A DNA stretch of 64,000 nucleotides from PFJX01 sp964393825. GTDB taxonomy: Bacteria > Pseudomonadota > Gammaproteobacteria > Burkholderiales > Thiobacillaceae. The translations under genes were made by a program, and so were the position numbers. Positions 17,340 to 26,630 of the stretch are shown piece after piece. Under the pieces are notes generated by a model, which searched no databases, was not told the origin of the DNA, and saw only the letters and a program-made list of their open reading frames with translations. The stretch spans positions 1 to 64,000 of the forward strand of contig CAYMUY010000011.1 of the NCBI GenBank assembly GCA_964393825.1, read 5' to 3'. Each line of letters opens with the position of its first letter. The stretch's first letter is position 1.

Positions 17340-18488
17340 TTAAAGCACCGCATGGTGCATGAGCGCCTGGCTCAAGGGGGAAAAATGATCAGTGAAAGTC
17401 ATGCCCTGGTTGCGCAGGGTTCGAATCAGGCTTTCCTTGCGCGCGAAAAGTTTCCGCAGGCCGCCGGTGGTGAACTGCATGGAGACCACATCCTCGCGTC
17501 GCCGCGCGGCGTAGGCGGTCAGGCGACCGATCTCGCCGGGGTCGCCGCCGCGCCTGAGCACCTCGGCGAGCAGGCGGCTGTCGCGAAAACCCAGGTTCAC
17601 GCCCTGGCCGGCCAGCGGATGCACGGTATGCGCGGTGTCACCCAGCAACACCAGCCCGGGCCGCACCCATTCATCGGCGAGCCGCCGTTTCAGCGGGAAA
17701 CCCGCAGCGGGTGTGATGCCACGCAGTTCGCCCAGCGCATGCCCGCCCGCCGCCGCCACCCGCCGCGCCAGTTCATCCGGCGCCAGGGACTGCAATTCGG
17801 CGGCATGTTCCGGCGGCGTCGACCAGACCATCGAGATGCGCTGGCCCGGCAAGGGCAGATAGGCCAGCACGCCATCGCCGCGGAACCACTGCCAGGCGGC
17901 GCCGCGATGCGGTTTCTCGGTCTCGAAGTTGGCGACGACACCGACGTGGTGGTAATCCTCCAGCAGGAATCCGATGCCGGCCTGTTGCCGTACCCAGGAG
18001 TTGGCGCCATCGGCGGCCACCAGCAGGCGCGTGGACAAGGTGGCGCCATCCGCCAGATGCAGGATGTGACGACCATCGCCCCCCCAGGTGATGGCTTCCG
18101 CCGGCGTATTGACGATGCGTAGATTGGGCGTGTCGGCGAAGGTGCGCCAGAGCGCGCCTTGCAGGCGGCCGTTCTCGGCGATCCAGGCCAGTTCCGGCAA
18201 GCCGGCATCGAGGGCATCGAAATCCAGCTTGCCGCCGTCGTCGCCGTGGATGCGCATGCGATACACCGCCTGCGCCCGCAACGGTTCGCCCCAGCCGCCC
18301 AGCGACTTGATCCAGTTCACGTTGCCGGGGCTGTAGGCGTAGACACGCGCATCCCAAGCCTCCTCCGGCGTTTGTGGCGGCTTCGGTTCCAGCAACACCA
18401 CCGAATGCGGGCCATGACGCAGGGCGCAGGCCAGGGCGGCGCCATTGAGACCGCCGCCGACGATGACGATATCCGCTGCATTCACCAT
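17340..18488 (-). CDS. Ubiquinone-biosynthesis-type FAD monooxygenase (UbiH/UbiI/UbiM family)
   Basis: A flavin hydroxylase of about 382 residues. The FAD-binding GxGxxG is IVGGGLNGAALA at the N-terminus, the middle DGxxSxxR-type motif is DGANSWVRQQ, and the second FAD motif is LGDTAHTVHPLAGQGVNLG. Family members hydroxylate the ring of the ubiquinone precursor at C1, C5 or C6. The one next to pepP-ubiH is often UbiI-like, but the position acted on cannot be read from sequence. I use the ATG at 18488 (MVNAADIVIVGGG); an upstream in-frame extension to 18578 has no family resemblance and overlaps a degenerate duplicate of this start. Confidence 0.88.
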   Translation of the reverse strand: MVNAADIVIVGGGLNGAALACALRHGPHSVVLLEPKPPQTPEEAWDARVYAYSPGNVNWIKSLGGWGEPLRAQAVYRMRIHGDDGGKLDFDALDAGLPELAWIAENGRLQGALWRTFADTPNLRIVNTPAEAITWGGDGRHILHLADGATLSTRLLVAADGANSWVRQQAGIGFLLEDYHHVGVVANFETEKPHRGAAWQWFRGDGVLAYLPLPGQRISMVWSTPPEHAAELQSLAPDELARRVAAAGGHALGELRGITPAAGFPLKRRLADEWVRPGLVLLGDTAHTVHPLAGQGVNLGFRDSRLLAEVLRRGGDPGEIGRLTAYAARRREDVVSMQFTTGGLRKLFARKESLIRTLRNQGMTFTDHFSPLSQALMHHAVL

Positions 18489-18631
18489 GCCCGTGCCCCC
18501 ACTTCGATCATGCCGCGCCCGGGTCGGCGGCTGGCGGCGACTCCCGGCCGGTCGCACCTCCCGCTCCGCGGCAGGCACTGCTCCGTGCTCGCGCCGCCAC
18601 CGACGATGACGCTCTTCGCTTCATTCACCAT
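18482..18631 (-). pseudogene. 49-codon relic duplicating a flavoprotein start
   Basis: Between ubiH and the second hydroxylase lies a short frame beginning MVNEAKSVIVGGG. It closely matches the next gene's start (MVNAADIVIVGGG) in both protein and DNA, including the GGCATGGTGAATG start context. After about 13 codons the resemblance ends; the rest is Arg/Gly-rich and stops with ARAW, echoing the AQAW end of UbiH. Its ATG overlaps the ubiH stop exactly as the hydroxylase ATG overlaps this frame's stop. I read it as the scar of a tandem duplication followed by deletion, not a working gene. Confidence 0.6.
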
Positions 18632-19785
18632 GCCTGGGCTCCAAACATCATCTTGCGGGCGAACATGTTTTTCAGTGGCGGCGCCAGGTCGAGTAGCGCC
18701 AGGGCGGCGCCGCGCGCGTGGCCGAGCAGCGGCCGGTCGTTGGAGAAGGTTTCCACCAGGATGTCCGTCATCAGGCTGCCGCCCAGCACGTCGACCCGCC
18801 GCTCGGCGGCGTAGACGCGGCTCATCGCGGCCTCGCCGAGACGCTCGCGCGGGGTGTCGAGGAGGGTTTGCGCCAGATGCCAGGCATCGCGCACCCCCAG
18901 GTTGAAGCCCTGCCCCGCCACCGGATGCAGCACATGCGCGGCATTGCCGATGCGCAGGATGCGCGACGAGGTCGAGGGCGCCGCCAGGGTCAGTTTGAGC
19001 GGGAAGGCCGCGCGCGGCCCGGCATGGGTGAAACGCCCCTGGCGGTCGCCGAAGGCGGTTTGCAGTTGCGCCAGGAACGCGGCGTCGGACAGCGCCAGAC
19101 GTTCTTCGACCCGGGCCGCGGGCGTGGTCCAGACCAGCGCGTAATCGTCCCCCAGCGGCAGCAACGCGATCGGCCCCTCCGGCGTAAAACGCTCATAGGC
19201 GCGGCGGCCATGCGGGCGTTGCGTCGCCACCGTGCTGATCACCGCCGACTGGCCATAATCCTTGTCCTGGCGCAGGTGCGCCGGCAGCGCGCGGCCCCCT
19301 TCCGACAATACCGCCATACGCGCGGTCAACAACCGTTCCGCGCCGCCGCGCTGATAACGCACGGCGGCATAGCCGGACGTCGCGGTGACATCGGTCACCC
19401 GCGCGCCGGTCAGCACCGTGGCGTCGCCCTCGAGCAGGCGCCCGGCCAGTGCCGCGTAGAGTGCGCCGTATTCGGCCACGTGGCCCAGCGCCGCCACCCC
19501 GGCCTGTTCACCCGTCAGCAGCGCCCGCCCGAGGCCGCCGCGCTGCGAGACGTGGATGCTCTCGATGGCCGTGGCGGCGGGGGCCAGCGCCGCCCAGGCG
19601 CCGAGACGGTCGAGGATCAGGCGGCAGCCCTCGGACAGCGCCAGCGCGCGCGGGTCGGGCGCCTCCAGCTTCGCGCGCGCCTCCAGCACCGCCACCGACA
19701 GCCCGGAACCTTCCAGCCCCAGCGCCAGCGAGGCCCCGACAGGGCCGCCGCCGATGATGGCGATGTCGACATGGTCAGGCGTCAT
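18625..19785 (-). CDS. ubiH: 2-octaprenyl-6-methoxyphenol hydroxylase-type FAD monooxygenase UbiH
   Basis: A 386-residue flavin monooxygenase with IIGGGPVGASLAL at the N-terminus and the second FAD motif IGNAAHVLHPVAGQGFNLGVRD. The middle motif is degenerate (LSEGGRALP instead of a DGxxS type). UbiH adds a hydroxyl group to the quinone ring. Genome order pepP-ubiH-second hydroxylase parallels the enterobacterial pepP-ubiH-ubiI arrangement. The start overlaps the pepP end by 11 bp, so the genes are coupled. Substrate position is inferred from synteny. Confidence 0.88.
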   Translation of the reverse strand: MTPDHVDIAIIGGGPVGASLALGLEGSGLSVAVLEARAKLEAPDPRALALSEGCRLILDRLGAWAALAPAATAIESIHVSQRGGLGRALLTGEQAGVAALGHVAEYGALYAALAGRLLEGDATVLTGARVTDVTATSGYAAVRYQRGGAERLLTARMAVLSEGGRALPAHLRQDKDYGQSAVISTVATQRPHGRRAYERFTPEGPIALLPLGDDYALVWTTPAARVEERLALSDAAFLAQLQTAFGDRQGRFTHAGPRAAFPLKLTLAAPSTSSRILRIGNAAHVLHPVAGQGFNLGVRDAWHLAQTLLDTPRERLGEAAMSRVYAAERRVDVLGGSLMTDILVETFSNDRPLLGHARGAALALLDLAPPLKNMFARKMMFGAQAW

Positions 19786-21082
19786 GCATGGCCTCCTCGA
19801 TTTCCTTGATGGTCTTCGGCGCCGCCGCCGTCAGTACCCGGTTGCCTTCCTCCGTCACCACCACGTCGTCCTCGATGCGGATGCCGATGTTCCACAGGGC
19901 TTCCGGGACGTCGGCGGCGGGACGGATGTAGAGGCCGGGCTCGACGGTCAGCGCCATGCCGGGTTGCAGTTCGCGCCAGGCGCCCTGGATCTTGTAGTCA
20001 CCGGCGTCGTGGACGTCGAGGCCGAGCCAGTGGCCGGTCTTGTGCATGTACCAGGGCTTGTAGGCTTCGGATTCGATCAGGCCGTCCACATCGCCCTGCA
20101 ACAATTTCAGGTCGACCAGGCCGCGGGTGAGCACACGTAGGGCGGCCTCGTGCGCGGCGTTGAAATCGTTGCCGGGACGCACCGCGTCGATGGCGGCGAA
20201 CTGGGCGGCGAGGACGATTTCGTAGACGTCCTTCTGCGCGGCGGAGAAGCGGCCGTTGACCGGGAAGGTGCGGGTGATGTCGGCGGCGTAGCCGTGATAT
20301 TCGCCGGCGGCGTCGATCAGCAGCAGATCGCCGTCCTTAAGCGGCTGGTCGTTCTCGACGTAGTGCAGCACGCAGGCGTTGGCACCGCCGGCGACGATGG
20401 GCGTGTAGGCCGCCGCCTGGCAACCGCCGGCGCGCCAGCGGTGTTGCAGTTCGGCCTCGATCTCCCATTCACCCATGCCCGGTTTGCACAGGCGCAGCAC
20501 CGCGCGGTGGGCGTCTGCAGACAGGTCGGCGGCGCGCTGCATCAACCCGATTTCATGGGCGTCCTTGATCAGACGCATGGCGTCGACCAGGGCGTGGGCG
20601 TCGCTCAGGTTCGCGGGTGCGGCGACCCCGGAGCGGATCTTGCCGCGCACAGCGTTGATCCAGCCCATGACACGAACATCCCAGGCGGGGTCGCGGCCAA
20701 AGGCGTAGGCGACTCGCGGCTGGTTTTCCAGGAGTTTGGGCAGGCGCTTGTCGATGTCGCCGATCGGGTAGGCGGCATCGAAGCCGAACGCCGCCTTCGC
20801 CGCCTTCGGGCCGTGACGGAAACCATCCCAGATTTCCCGCTCCTCGTTCTTCTCGCGGCAGAAAAGGATCTGTTTCGGCCTCCTTCCCGCGATCAGCACC
20901 AGCACCGCCTCCGGTTCCGGGAAGGCAGTGAGGTAATAGAAGTGGCTATCGAAGCGATAGGGGTAGTGGGCGTCGCGATTGCGGATGACTTCCGGCGCGG
21001 TGGCCAGGATCAGCACACCCTCGCCCAGGGTTTCCAGCAGACGGGCGCGGCGGGCGCGGTGAGTGGCGATATCAGGTGTCAC
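19775..21082 (-). CDS. pepP: Xaa-Pro aminopeptidase (aminopeptidase P)
   Basis: A metallopeptidase of about 435 residues. The N-terminal domain carries YRFDSHFYYLTAF. The C-terminal pita-bread fold has the metal ligands in LLIDAAGEYHGYAADITRTF, HKTGHWLGLDVHD, TVEPGLY and RIEDDVVV. It removes N-terminal residues preceding proline. I chose the GTG at 21082 (VTPDIATHRARR), overlapping the murU stop by 11 bp and giving the normal family length. The ubiH start overlaps its end. Confidence 0.95.
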   Translation of the reverse strand: MTPDIATHRARRARLLETLGEGVLILATAPEVIRNRDAHYPYRFDSHFYYLTAFPEPEAVLVLIAGRRPKQILFCREKNEEREIWDGFRHGPKAAKAAFGFDAAYPIGDIDKRLPKLLENQPRVAYAFGRDPAWDVRVMGWINAVRGKIRSGVAAPANLSDAHALVDAMRLIKDAHEIGLMQRAADLSADAHRAVLRLCKPGMGEWEIEAELQHRWRAGGCQAAAYTPIVAGGANACVLHYVENDQPLKDGDLLLIDAAGEYHGYAADITRTFPVNGRFSAAQKDVYEIVLAAQFAAIDAVRPGNDFNAAHEAALRVLTRGLVDLKLLQGDVDGLIESEAYKPWYMHKTGHWLGLDVHDAGDYKIQGAWRELQPGMALTVEPGLYIRPAADVPEALWNIGIRIEDDVVVTEEGNRVLTAAAPKTIKEIEEAMHDA

Positions 21083-21785
21083 CTTGCAACTCCTTGTCGA
21101 GATCGGCGAGCCGGCGCGGGGTACCGACATCTTCCCAGCGGCCGGCGAAATGCTCGCCGCTGACCTGGCCCCGGCTCATCGCCGCGCGCAACAAGGGCGC
21201 GAGCTTGGCCTTGGTCAGAGGCGTGATGCCGGCGAACAGTTCCGGGCGGTAACAGCCGATGCCGGAGAAGGTGTGGCGGCCGAGGGCATGGGTGGGCGGC
21301 TCGCTCACCCGGTCGCCGGCCAGGACGAAATCCCCTTCCGGATGGTGCGGCGGGTTGTCCACCAGCACCAGGTGCGCGAGGTACCCGGGGTTGCCGGCCA
21401 TGTCTTCCAGCACAGGCAGCAGCCGCGCATAGTCGAATTCGGCATAGACGTCGCCGTTGGTCACCAGGAAAGGCGCGCCGCCAAGCAGGGGCATGGCGGT
21501 GGCGATGCCGCCGGCGCTCTCCAGAGGTTCCGGTTCGCGCGACCAGACGATGTCGACGCCCAGCGCGGCGCCGTCGCCCAGCGCAGCTTCCAGTTTCCCG
21601 CCAAGGTGGGCGTGGTTGATGACCAGGCGCGCGAAGCCGGCCCGTCTCAGGCGCTCGATCTGCCATTGGATCAAGGGCTTGCCGCCCGCTTGCAGCAGCG
21701 GCTTGGGGGTGTGGTCGGTGAGCGGGCGCATCCGCTCGCCGAGGCCGGCGGCGAGGATCATCGCCGTGAATGCGCGCGTGGGCAT
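21072..21785 (-). CDS. murU: N-acetylmuramate alpha-1-phosphate uridylyltransferase MurU
   Basis: A nucleotidyltransferase of about 237 residues with the signature AMILAAGLGERMRPLT, TPKPLL and a metal-binding NGDVYAEFD. In Pseudomonas MurU converts MurNAc-1-phosphate to UDP-MurNAc, the second step of a recycling bypass of early peptidoglycan synthesis; organisms using it are intrinsically less sensitive to fosfomycin. The gene lies 107 bp downstream of amgK, its pathway partner. The start is the ATG at 21785 (MPTRAFTAM). Confidence 0.9.
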   Translation of the reverse strand: MPTRAFTAMILAAGLGERMRPLTDHTPKPLLQAGGKPLIQWQIERLRRAGFARLVINHAHLGGKLEAALGDGAALGVDIVWSREPEPLESAGGIATAMPLLGGAPFLVTNGDVYAEFDYARLLPVLEDMAGNPGYLAHLVLVDNPPHHPEGDFVLAGDRVSEPPTHALGRHTFSGIGCYRPELFAGITPLTKAKLAPLLRAAMSRGQVSGEHFAGRWEDVGTPRRLADLDKELQGDT

Positions 21786-21818
21786 GTCAGTTCCGCACGG
21801 CCGTTGCGAAGGAACCGA

Positions 21819-21847
21819 CCCTCCCCCCGGGGGACTGAAGGGGAGGG
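21819..21847. repeat. Intergenic G/C hairpin between amgK and murU
   Basis: CCCTCCCC (21819-21826) pairs with GGGGAGGG (21840-21847) across a 13-base loop. It lies in the 107-bp gap of the amgK-murU pair. There is no T-run on the minus strand. It looks like a dispersed intergenic repeat or an intercistronic stem-loop. Confidence 0.5.
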
Positions 21848-21892
21848 GCTCCATCAGGAAACGCATGCCACGAATCGGGAGGTCGTTTCATC

Positions 21893-22906
21893 TCAGAAGG
21901 TGTAACCGACCGCCGCTGACTGACCCTCGATCTCGTCAAGCAGGTGCAGGAAGTCCCCGAGGCCGTTGTAGCGGCCGCAGGCGCGGCGCAGGTAGGCCAT
22001 CACCAAGGGCATGTCCTTCAGATAGCCGTCCTTGCCATCGCGGTGATAGAGACGGGCGAAGATGCCGAGCACCTTGATGTGGCGCTGGATGCCCATCCAC
22101 TCGAAGTCGCGGTAGAACGCGCCGAAATCGTCCGGCAGCGGCAGGGCGGCCTTGCGGGCAGCCTCCCAGTAGCGGATCGTCCAGTCCAGCACCCGCTCCT
22201 CTTCCCAATGGATGTAGGCATCCTTGTAGATGGAGGCGAGGTCGTAGGTGATCGGGCCGTACACCGCGTCCTGGAAATCCAGCACGCCGGGATTGGGCTC
22301 GGTGACCATCAGGTTGCGCGAATGCCAGTCCCGATGCACATAGACCCTGGGCTGCGCCAGATTGTTGGCCAGGATGGCGGCAAAGGCACCCTCCATGACC
22401 GCACGCTGATCGCCGGACAGCTCGATGTTGACGTGGCGCGCCAGGTACCAGTCCGGGAACAGCCGCATCTCGCGCATCAGCATCCCGGCGTCGTACTCCG
22501 GCAGCTCGCCGGGCCGGCTGGCGAGCTGGATCTTGATCAGCGCCGCATTGGCATCGCGATAGAGCCGGTCGGCGGTGCCCTCGTTGAGCGCCGTCAGGTA
22601 GGTGGTGTGGCCGAAATCGGAGAGCAGCAGGAAACCTGCTTCCAGATTCTCGGCGAGGATCTCCGGCGTATTGGCTCCCGCCGCGCGGAACAGTCGCGCG
22701 ACATGCAGAAAGGGGCGGCAATCCTCGTGGCTGGGCGGCGCATCCATCACCACGAAGCTGCCGGCATCCGTCACGGCGCGGAAATAACGGCGGAAACTGG
22801 CATCGGCGGAAGCGGGGGCAAGGGACAAAAGCGGGTCGGGCAGGACGCTACGGGTCCATGCGGTCAAACGTTCGAGGCGTTCCAAAGCTATAATCCGCGC
22901 GGTCAA
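21893..22906 (-). CDS. amgK: Anomeric MurNAc/GlcNAc kinase AmgK
   Basis: A 337-residue aminoglycoside-phosphotransferase-fold kinase. The catalytic loop VHRDWHSRNLM and the metal-binding LDFQDAVYGP are clear. AmgK phosphorylates the anomeric position of MurNAc (and GlcNAc) released during wall turnover, feeding MurU. The amgK-murU pair divergent from lptD-surA is the same arrangement as in pseudomonads, which strengthens the call. Only 30 bp separate its ATG from the lptD ATG. Confidence 0.92.
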   Translation of the reverse strand: MTARIIALERLERLTAWTRSVLPDPLLSLAPASADASFRRYFRAVTDAGSFVVMDAPPSHEDCRPFLHVARLFRAAGANTPEILAENLEAGFLLLSDFGHTTYLTALNEGTADRLYRDANAALIKIQLASRPGELPEYDAGMLMREMRLFPDWYLARHVNIELSGDQRAVMEGAFAAILANNLAQPRVYVHRDWHSRNLMVTEPNPGVLDFQDAVYGPITYDLASIYKDAYIHWEEERVLDWTIRYWEAARKAALPLPDDFGAFYRDFEWMGIQRHIKVLGIFARLYHRDGKDGYLKDMPLVMAYLRRACGRYNGLGDFLHLLDEIEGQSAAVGYTF

Positions 22907-22936
22907 AAAAACGCCGAAATTCTAGCACCCCCCGTG

Positions 22937-25198
22937 ATGCCGCCTGCTGTGCCCCCTTTTCCGCGCCTGTTGTTTTCGCTGTGCCTCGCGGCGGCCTCCC
23001 TGGAGGCGTTCGCCGCCGGCGACGCCATGCCGTTGAAAACCTCCCCGGAACTCAGTCCGGCGGCGCCACAGGGGCGTCCACTGCAAGGTCCGACCCATGT
23101 CGAGGCCGATCGCGTACAGGGGGTCCAGAACCAGTATTTCGAGGCCGACGGCAAGGTGATGATGCGCAACCTGCGCGAGCAGGTCGAGGCCGACTGGCTG
23201 CGCTATGACCAGCGCGGCGACGAAGCGCAGGCGCGCGGCAACGTCGTCTTCAGCCGCGAGGGAGACCGGCTGCGCGGCTCGGATCTCAAGTTGAAACTCA
23301 CCTCGCGCCTCGGCGCCATGAAGGATGTCACCTACGATTTCCATGGCAAGGACGGCGGCCTGGTCCGCGGTGACGCGAAAGCCATCCTGTTCCAGGGACC
23401 GGATCGCTACCTGATGGAAAACGCCAGCTACAGCACCTGCCCGGCGGACGCGCAGGACTGGGTGTTGAAGATGGACGAACTGAAGCTCGACTACATCGGC
23501 AACATCGGCAGCGCCCGCCAGGTGCACGTGGAATACCTGAACGTCCCCATCCTCTACACGCCCTGGCTGGACTTCTCGCTCGACAACAGTCGCAAGTCCG
23601 GCCTGCTCGCCCCGACCTACGGCGCCACCACGGATCGCGGCCTGGAATTGATCTTCCCCTGGTACTGGAACATCGCGCCCAACCGCGACGCCACCATCAC
23701 GCCACGCCTGATGACCCGTCGCGGCCTGCAACTGGCGGGAGAATTCCGCTATCTGGAACAGAACTACGGCGGCGAACTCGGTGTGGAACTGCTCCCGGAC
23801 GATCAACTCGCCAACCGCAGCCGTTACCGTGGCCAGATCCACCACCGGCAAGACTTCAATCCGCGCTGGTCCGGCAATCTCCGCTACGAGCGTGTTTCCG
23901 ACAACACCTACTTCACCGATCTGTCGAGCGTGATCAGCCAGACCTCGCAGGTGAACATTCCCAGGGAAGCCCGCCTGGCCTATGACGGTGACTGGTGGCG
24001 CGGCACCGGCCGCCTGCAGGGCTACCAGACGCTGCAGGATCCTGCGGTCCCTCTCACCGACATCCAGATTCCCTACCGGCGGTTGCCGCAAATCACCTTC
24101 AGCGGCGGTCGCCAGGGTCTGTTCGGCCAGGCTTCCAGCGTCGATTTCGCGGGGGAGTTCGTTCGCTTCGCGCATCCCGGCACGACCCTGTCCGAAGGCA
24201 GCCGCCTGCATCTCAATCCCAGCATCAGCCTGCCGGTCAACAGCGCCTACTCGGTCTTCACCCCGAAGCTGGGCTGGTACCTGACCCGCTACGACCTGGA
24301 CAACACCGCCCCTGGCGACCATTCGCAGACCCGCAGCCTGCCCATGTTCAGCGTCGATACCAGCCTGTTTCTGGAGCGCGACACGGCCTGGCGCGGCCAG
24401 AACTTCATCCAGACCCTGGAACCGCGCATCTATTACCTCTATATCCCGAATCGCCAGCAGTCCGGCATACCGGTGTTCGACAGCGGTGCCAGCGACCTCT
24501 CCCTGGACCAGATGTTCAGCGAGAACCAGTTCACCAGCATCGACCGGATCAACGACGCCAACCAGTTGACCCTGGCCGTCACCTCGCGCTTCCTCGACCA
24601 GGGCACCGGCCTCGAGCGGCTGCAGTTCACCCTGGGCCAGCGCTACTATTTCGCCGACCAGCACGTGACCCTGCCGGGTACCCTGGCACGCAACAGCAAC
24701 ACGACCGACCTGATCGGCCAGGTCTCGAGCCAGGTCAACAGCAGGCTGCGTCTCAGTGGCGGCGTCCAGTACAACGCCGACAGCGGCCAGATCTCCCGCG
24801 GCAACCTCGGCGCCACCTGGCGTGGAGGCCCTGGTCGCCTGCTCAACATCGATTACCGCTATACCCAGGACAGCCTCAACCAGATCGACCTCTCCACGCA
24901 ATGGCCGCTGGCGCGCAAATGGCACGGGCTTGGCCGTGTCAACTACTCCATTGAGGAGTCCCGCCTGGTGGAAGCCCTCGCCGGTTTCGAATACAACGCC
25001 GGCTGCTGGTCCTTGCGCGGTGTCATGCAGCGACTGGCGACCAGCCAGACCACCACGACCAACGCGTTTTTCCTGCAACTGGAATTGAACGGCCTGACCA
25101 AACTCGGTCCCAATCCCCTGGATATCCTCAAACGGAGCATCACCGGCTATGTCCCCAACAACCAGTTCGACCAGTCCGACACTTCGCCGTCTCGCTAG
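22937..25198 (+). CDS. lptD: LPS-assembly outer membrane protein LptD
   Basis: A protein of about 753 residues. It has a signal peptide (about 1-27, ending AFA), an N-terminal OstA/LptA-like jellyroll (about 60-200) and a C-terminal 26-strand-type beta barrel rich in alternating aromatic strands. It inserts lipopolysaccharide into the outer leaflet with LptE. The mature sequence shows only two cysteines, about Cys168 and Cys690, whereas E. coli has four; one interdomain disulfide would satisfy the known need. The ATG at 22937 gives a proper signal peptide. It overlaps surA by 50 bp. Confidence 0.95.
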   Translation: MPPAVPPFPRLLFSLCLAAASLEAFAAGDAMPLKTSPELSPAAPQGRPLQGPTHVEADRVQGVQNQYFEADGKVMMRNLREQVEADWLRYDQRGDEAQARGNVVFSREGDRLRGSDLKLKLTSRLGAMKDVTYDFHGKDGGLVRGDAKAILFQGPDRYLMENASYSTCPADAQDWVLKMDELKLDYIGNIGSARQVHVEYLNVPILYTPWLDFSLDNSRKSGLLAPTYGATTDRGLELIFPWYWNIAPNRDATITPRLMTRRGLQLAGEFRYLEQNYGGELGVELLPDDQLANRSRYRGQIHHRQDFNPRWSGNLRYERVSDNTYFTDLSSVISQTSQVNIPREARLAYDGDWWRGTGRLQGYQTLQDPAVPLTDIQIPYRRLPQITFSGGRQGLFGQASSVDFAGEFVRFAHPGTTLSEGSRLHLNPSISLPVNSAYSVFTPKLGWYLTRYDLDNTAPGDHSQTRSLPMFSVDTSLFLERDTAWRGQNFIQTLEPRIYYLYIPNRQQSGIPVFDSGASDLSLDQMFSENQFTSIDRINDANQLTLAVTSRFLDQGTGLERLQFTLGQRYYFADQHVTLPGTLARNSNTTDLIGQVSSQVNSRLRLSGGVQYNADSGQISRGNLGATWRGGPGRLLNIDYRYTQDSLNQIDLSTQWPLARKWHGLGRVNYSIEESRLVEALAGFEYNAGCWSLRGVMQRLATSQTTTTNAFFLQLELNGLTKLGPNPLDILKRSITGYVPNNQFDQSDTSPSR

Positions 25199-26483
25199 CC
25201 GCCTGATCGCCAGCCTGTTGCTGGCCACCGGCCTGCTCGGCGCGGCGACCGCGACGGCGGCGCCACGTGAAATCGACCGCATCGTGGCGGTGGTCAACAA
25301 CTCGGTCATCACCGAATTCGAATTGAACAACCGGGTCGAGCAGGTGCTGCGTCAGCTCGCGGCCCAGAAAGTCTCGCCACCGTCGCGCACGACACTGAAA
25401 AAGCAACTGCTCGAACGCATGATCACCGAGAGCGCGCTATTGCAGATCGCGGAAGACACCAACATCCGTTTCGACGGCGCCCCGCTCGACCGTGCCATCG
25501 CCCGCATCGCGCAGCAGAACAACCTCACGCCCGACGCCTTCCGCAAGGCACTGGAAGCCGAAGGCACCAATTTCGCCGCCTTCCGCGACCAGATCCGTTC
25601 CGAGATGACCATTGCCCGCCTCAAGGAACGCGAGGTGGACAACAAGATCGTGGTCACCGATGCCGAGATCGACAACTTCCTGGCCAACCCGGCGCTGGAT
25701 GCCCAGCAGCAGGACGAGTACAACATCGCCCACATCCTGATCCTGGCCCCGGAAGGCGCCAGCCCGGAAAAGCTGGCGGAATTGCGCGCCAAGGCGGAGA
25801 AGGCCGAGGCCGACCTCAAGGCCGGCAGCCATTTCAGCCAGGTTTCCGCCGCCTACTCCGACGCCCAGAATGCCTTGCAGGGCGGTGGCCTCGGCTGGCG
25901 CGCCGAAGGGCAACTCCCCTCACTGTTCGCCAACGTCGTGCGGACCCTGAAGCCGGGAGAAAACTCCGCGGTGATCCAGAGCCCGAATGGCTTTCACATC
26001 GTCAAGTTGCTGGATAAACGCGGCAAGAACGTGCAACTGGTGGTCAAGCAGACGCATGCGCGCCACATTCTGGTGAAGACCAACGAAGTGGTCAGCGACA
26101 GCGACGCGGAAACCCGTCTGCGCCTGCTCAAGGAGCGGATCGACAACGGCGCCGATTTCGCGGAATTGGCCAAACTGCATTCCGATGATCTCTCGGCCAA
26201 TCGCGGCGGGGATCTCAACTGGCTCAACCCGGGCGACACCGTTCCCGATTTCGAGCGTGCGATGGACGCTCTGAAGCCCGGTGAGGTCTCCGCGCCGGTG
26301 CGCTCACCCTTCGGCTGGCATTTGATCCAGGTACTGGAACGGCGTGACCAGGACGTCACCCTGGAGCGCAAGCGCCTGGAAGCGCGCAAGGCCCTGCGCG
26401 AACGGAAGGCTGAGGAAGCGTTCGAGGATTGGGTCCGACAGGCGCGTGACCGCGCTTACGTCGAATACCGACTGGAAGATTAG
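25149..26483 (+). CDS. surA: Periplasmic chaperone and peptidyl-prolyl isomerase SurA
   Basis: A 444-residue protein. It has a signal peptide with hydrophobic core about 19-36, a SurA N-terminal domain (IVAVVNNSVITEFELNNRV) and two parvulin-type domains (around 175-275 with HILI, and about 290-390 with ARHILVK and a GDLNWLNPGD loop). SurA escorts outer-membrane proteins, LptD being a major client. The long N-terminal lead before the hydrophobic core comes from a start that overlaps lptD by 50 bp; no better in-frame start is evident. Confidence 0.95.
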   Translation: MSPTTSSTSPTLRRLASRLIASLLLATGLLGAATATAAPREIDRIVAVVNNSVITEFELNNRVEQVLRQLAAQKVSPPSRTTLKKQLLERMITESALLQIAEDTNIRFDGAPLDRAIARIAQQNNLTPDAFRKALEAEGTNFAAFRDQIRSEMTIARLKEREVDNKIVVTDAEIDNFLANPALDAQQQDEYNIAHILILAPEGASPEKLAELRAKAEKAEADLKAGSHFSQVSAAYSDAQNALQGGGLGWRAEGQLPSLFANVVRTLKPGENSAVIQSPNGFHIVKLLDKRGKNVQLVVKQTHARHILVKTNEVVSDSDAETRLRLLKERIDNGADFAELAKLHSDDLSANRGGDLNWLNPGDTVPDFERAMDALKPGEVSAPVRSPFGWHLIQVLERRDQDVTLERKRLEARKALRERKAEEAFEDWVRQARDRAYVEYRLED

Positions 26484-26496
26484 GTCAGGAACAATC

Positions 26497-26516
26497 CGGT
26501 CCGTTGACACGGACCG
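26497..26516 (+). terminator. Hairpin after surA
   Basis: CGGTCCG (26497-26503) pairs with CGGACCG (26510-26516) across a 6-base loop, 14 bp beyond the surA stop. A second weaker stem (CCCGAG with CTCGGG, about 26532-26553) follows. No T-run is present, so any termination would be Rho-assisted. The rest of the gap to infA shows no gene. Confidence 0.35.
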
Positions 26517-26630
26517 CGCCAGGGGATTTCAGCCCGAGGCATTTCAACTCGGGGCAACATCCCGCCCGGCTCTGCCTTGGGCAGCAATCGAGCCTCTGCT
26601 GGCGTGTCGGCCACGCCGGCACGGCGGAGG

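Noticed and set aside
22922..25330. An 800-codon open frame antisense to lptD
   Set aside because: It mirrors lptD, has no family motifs and only low-complexity composition; long antisense frames are common in GC-rich genes.
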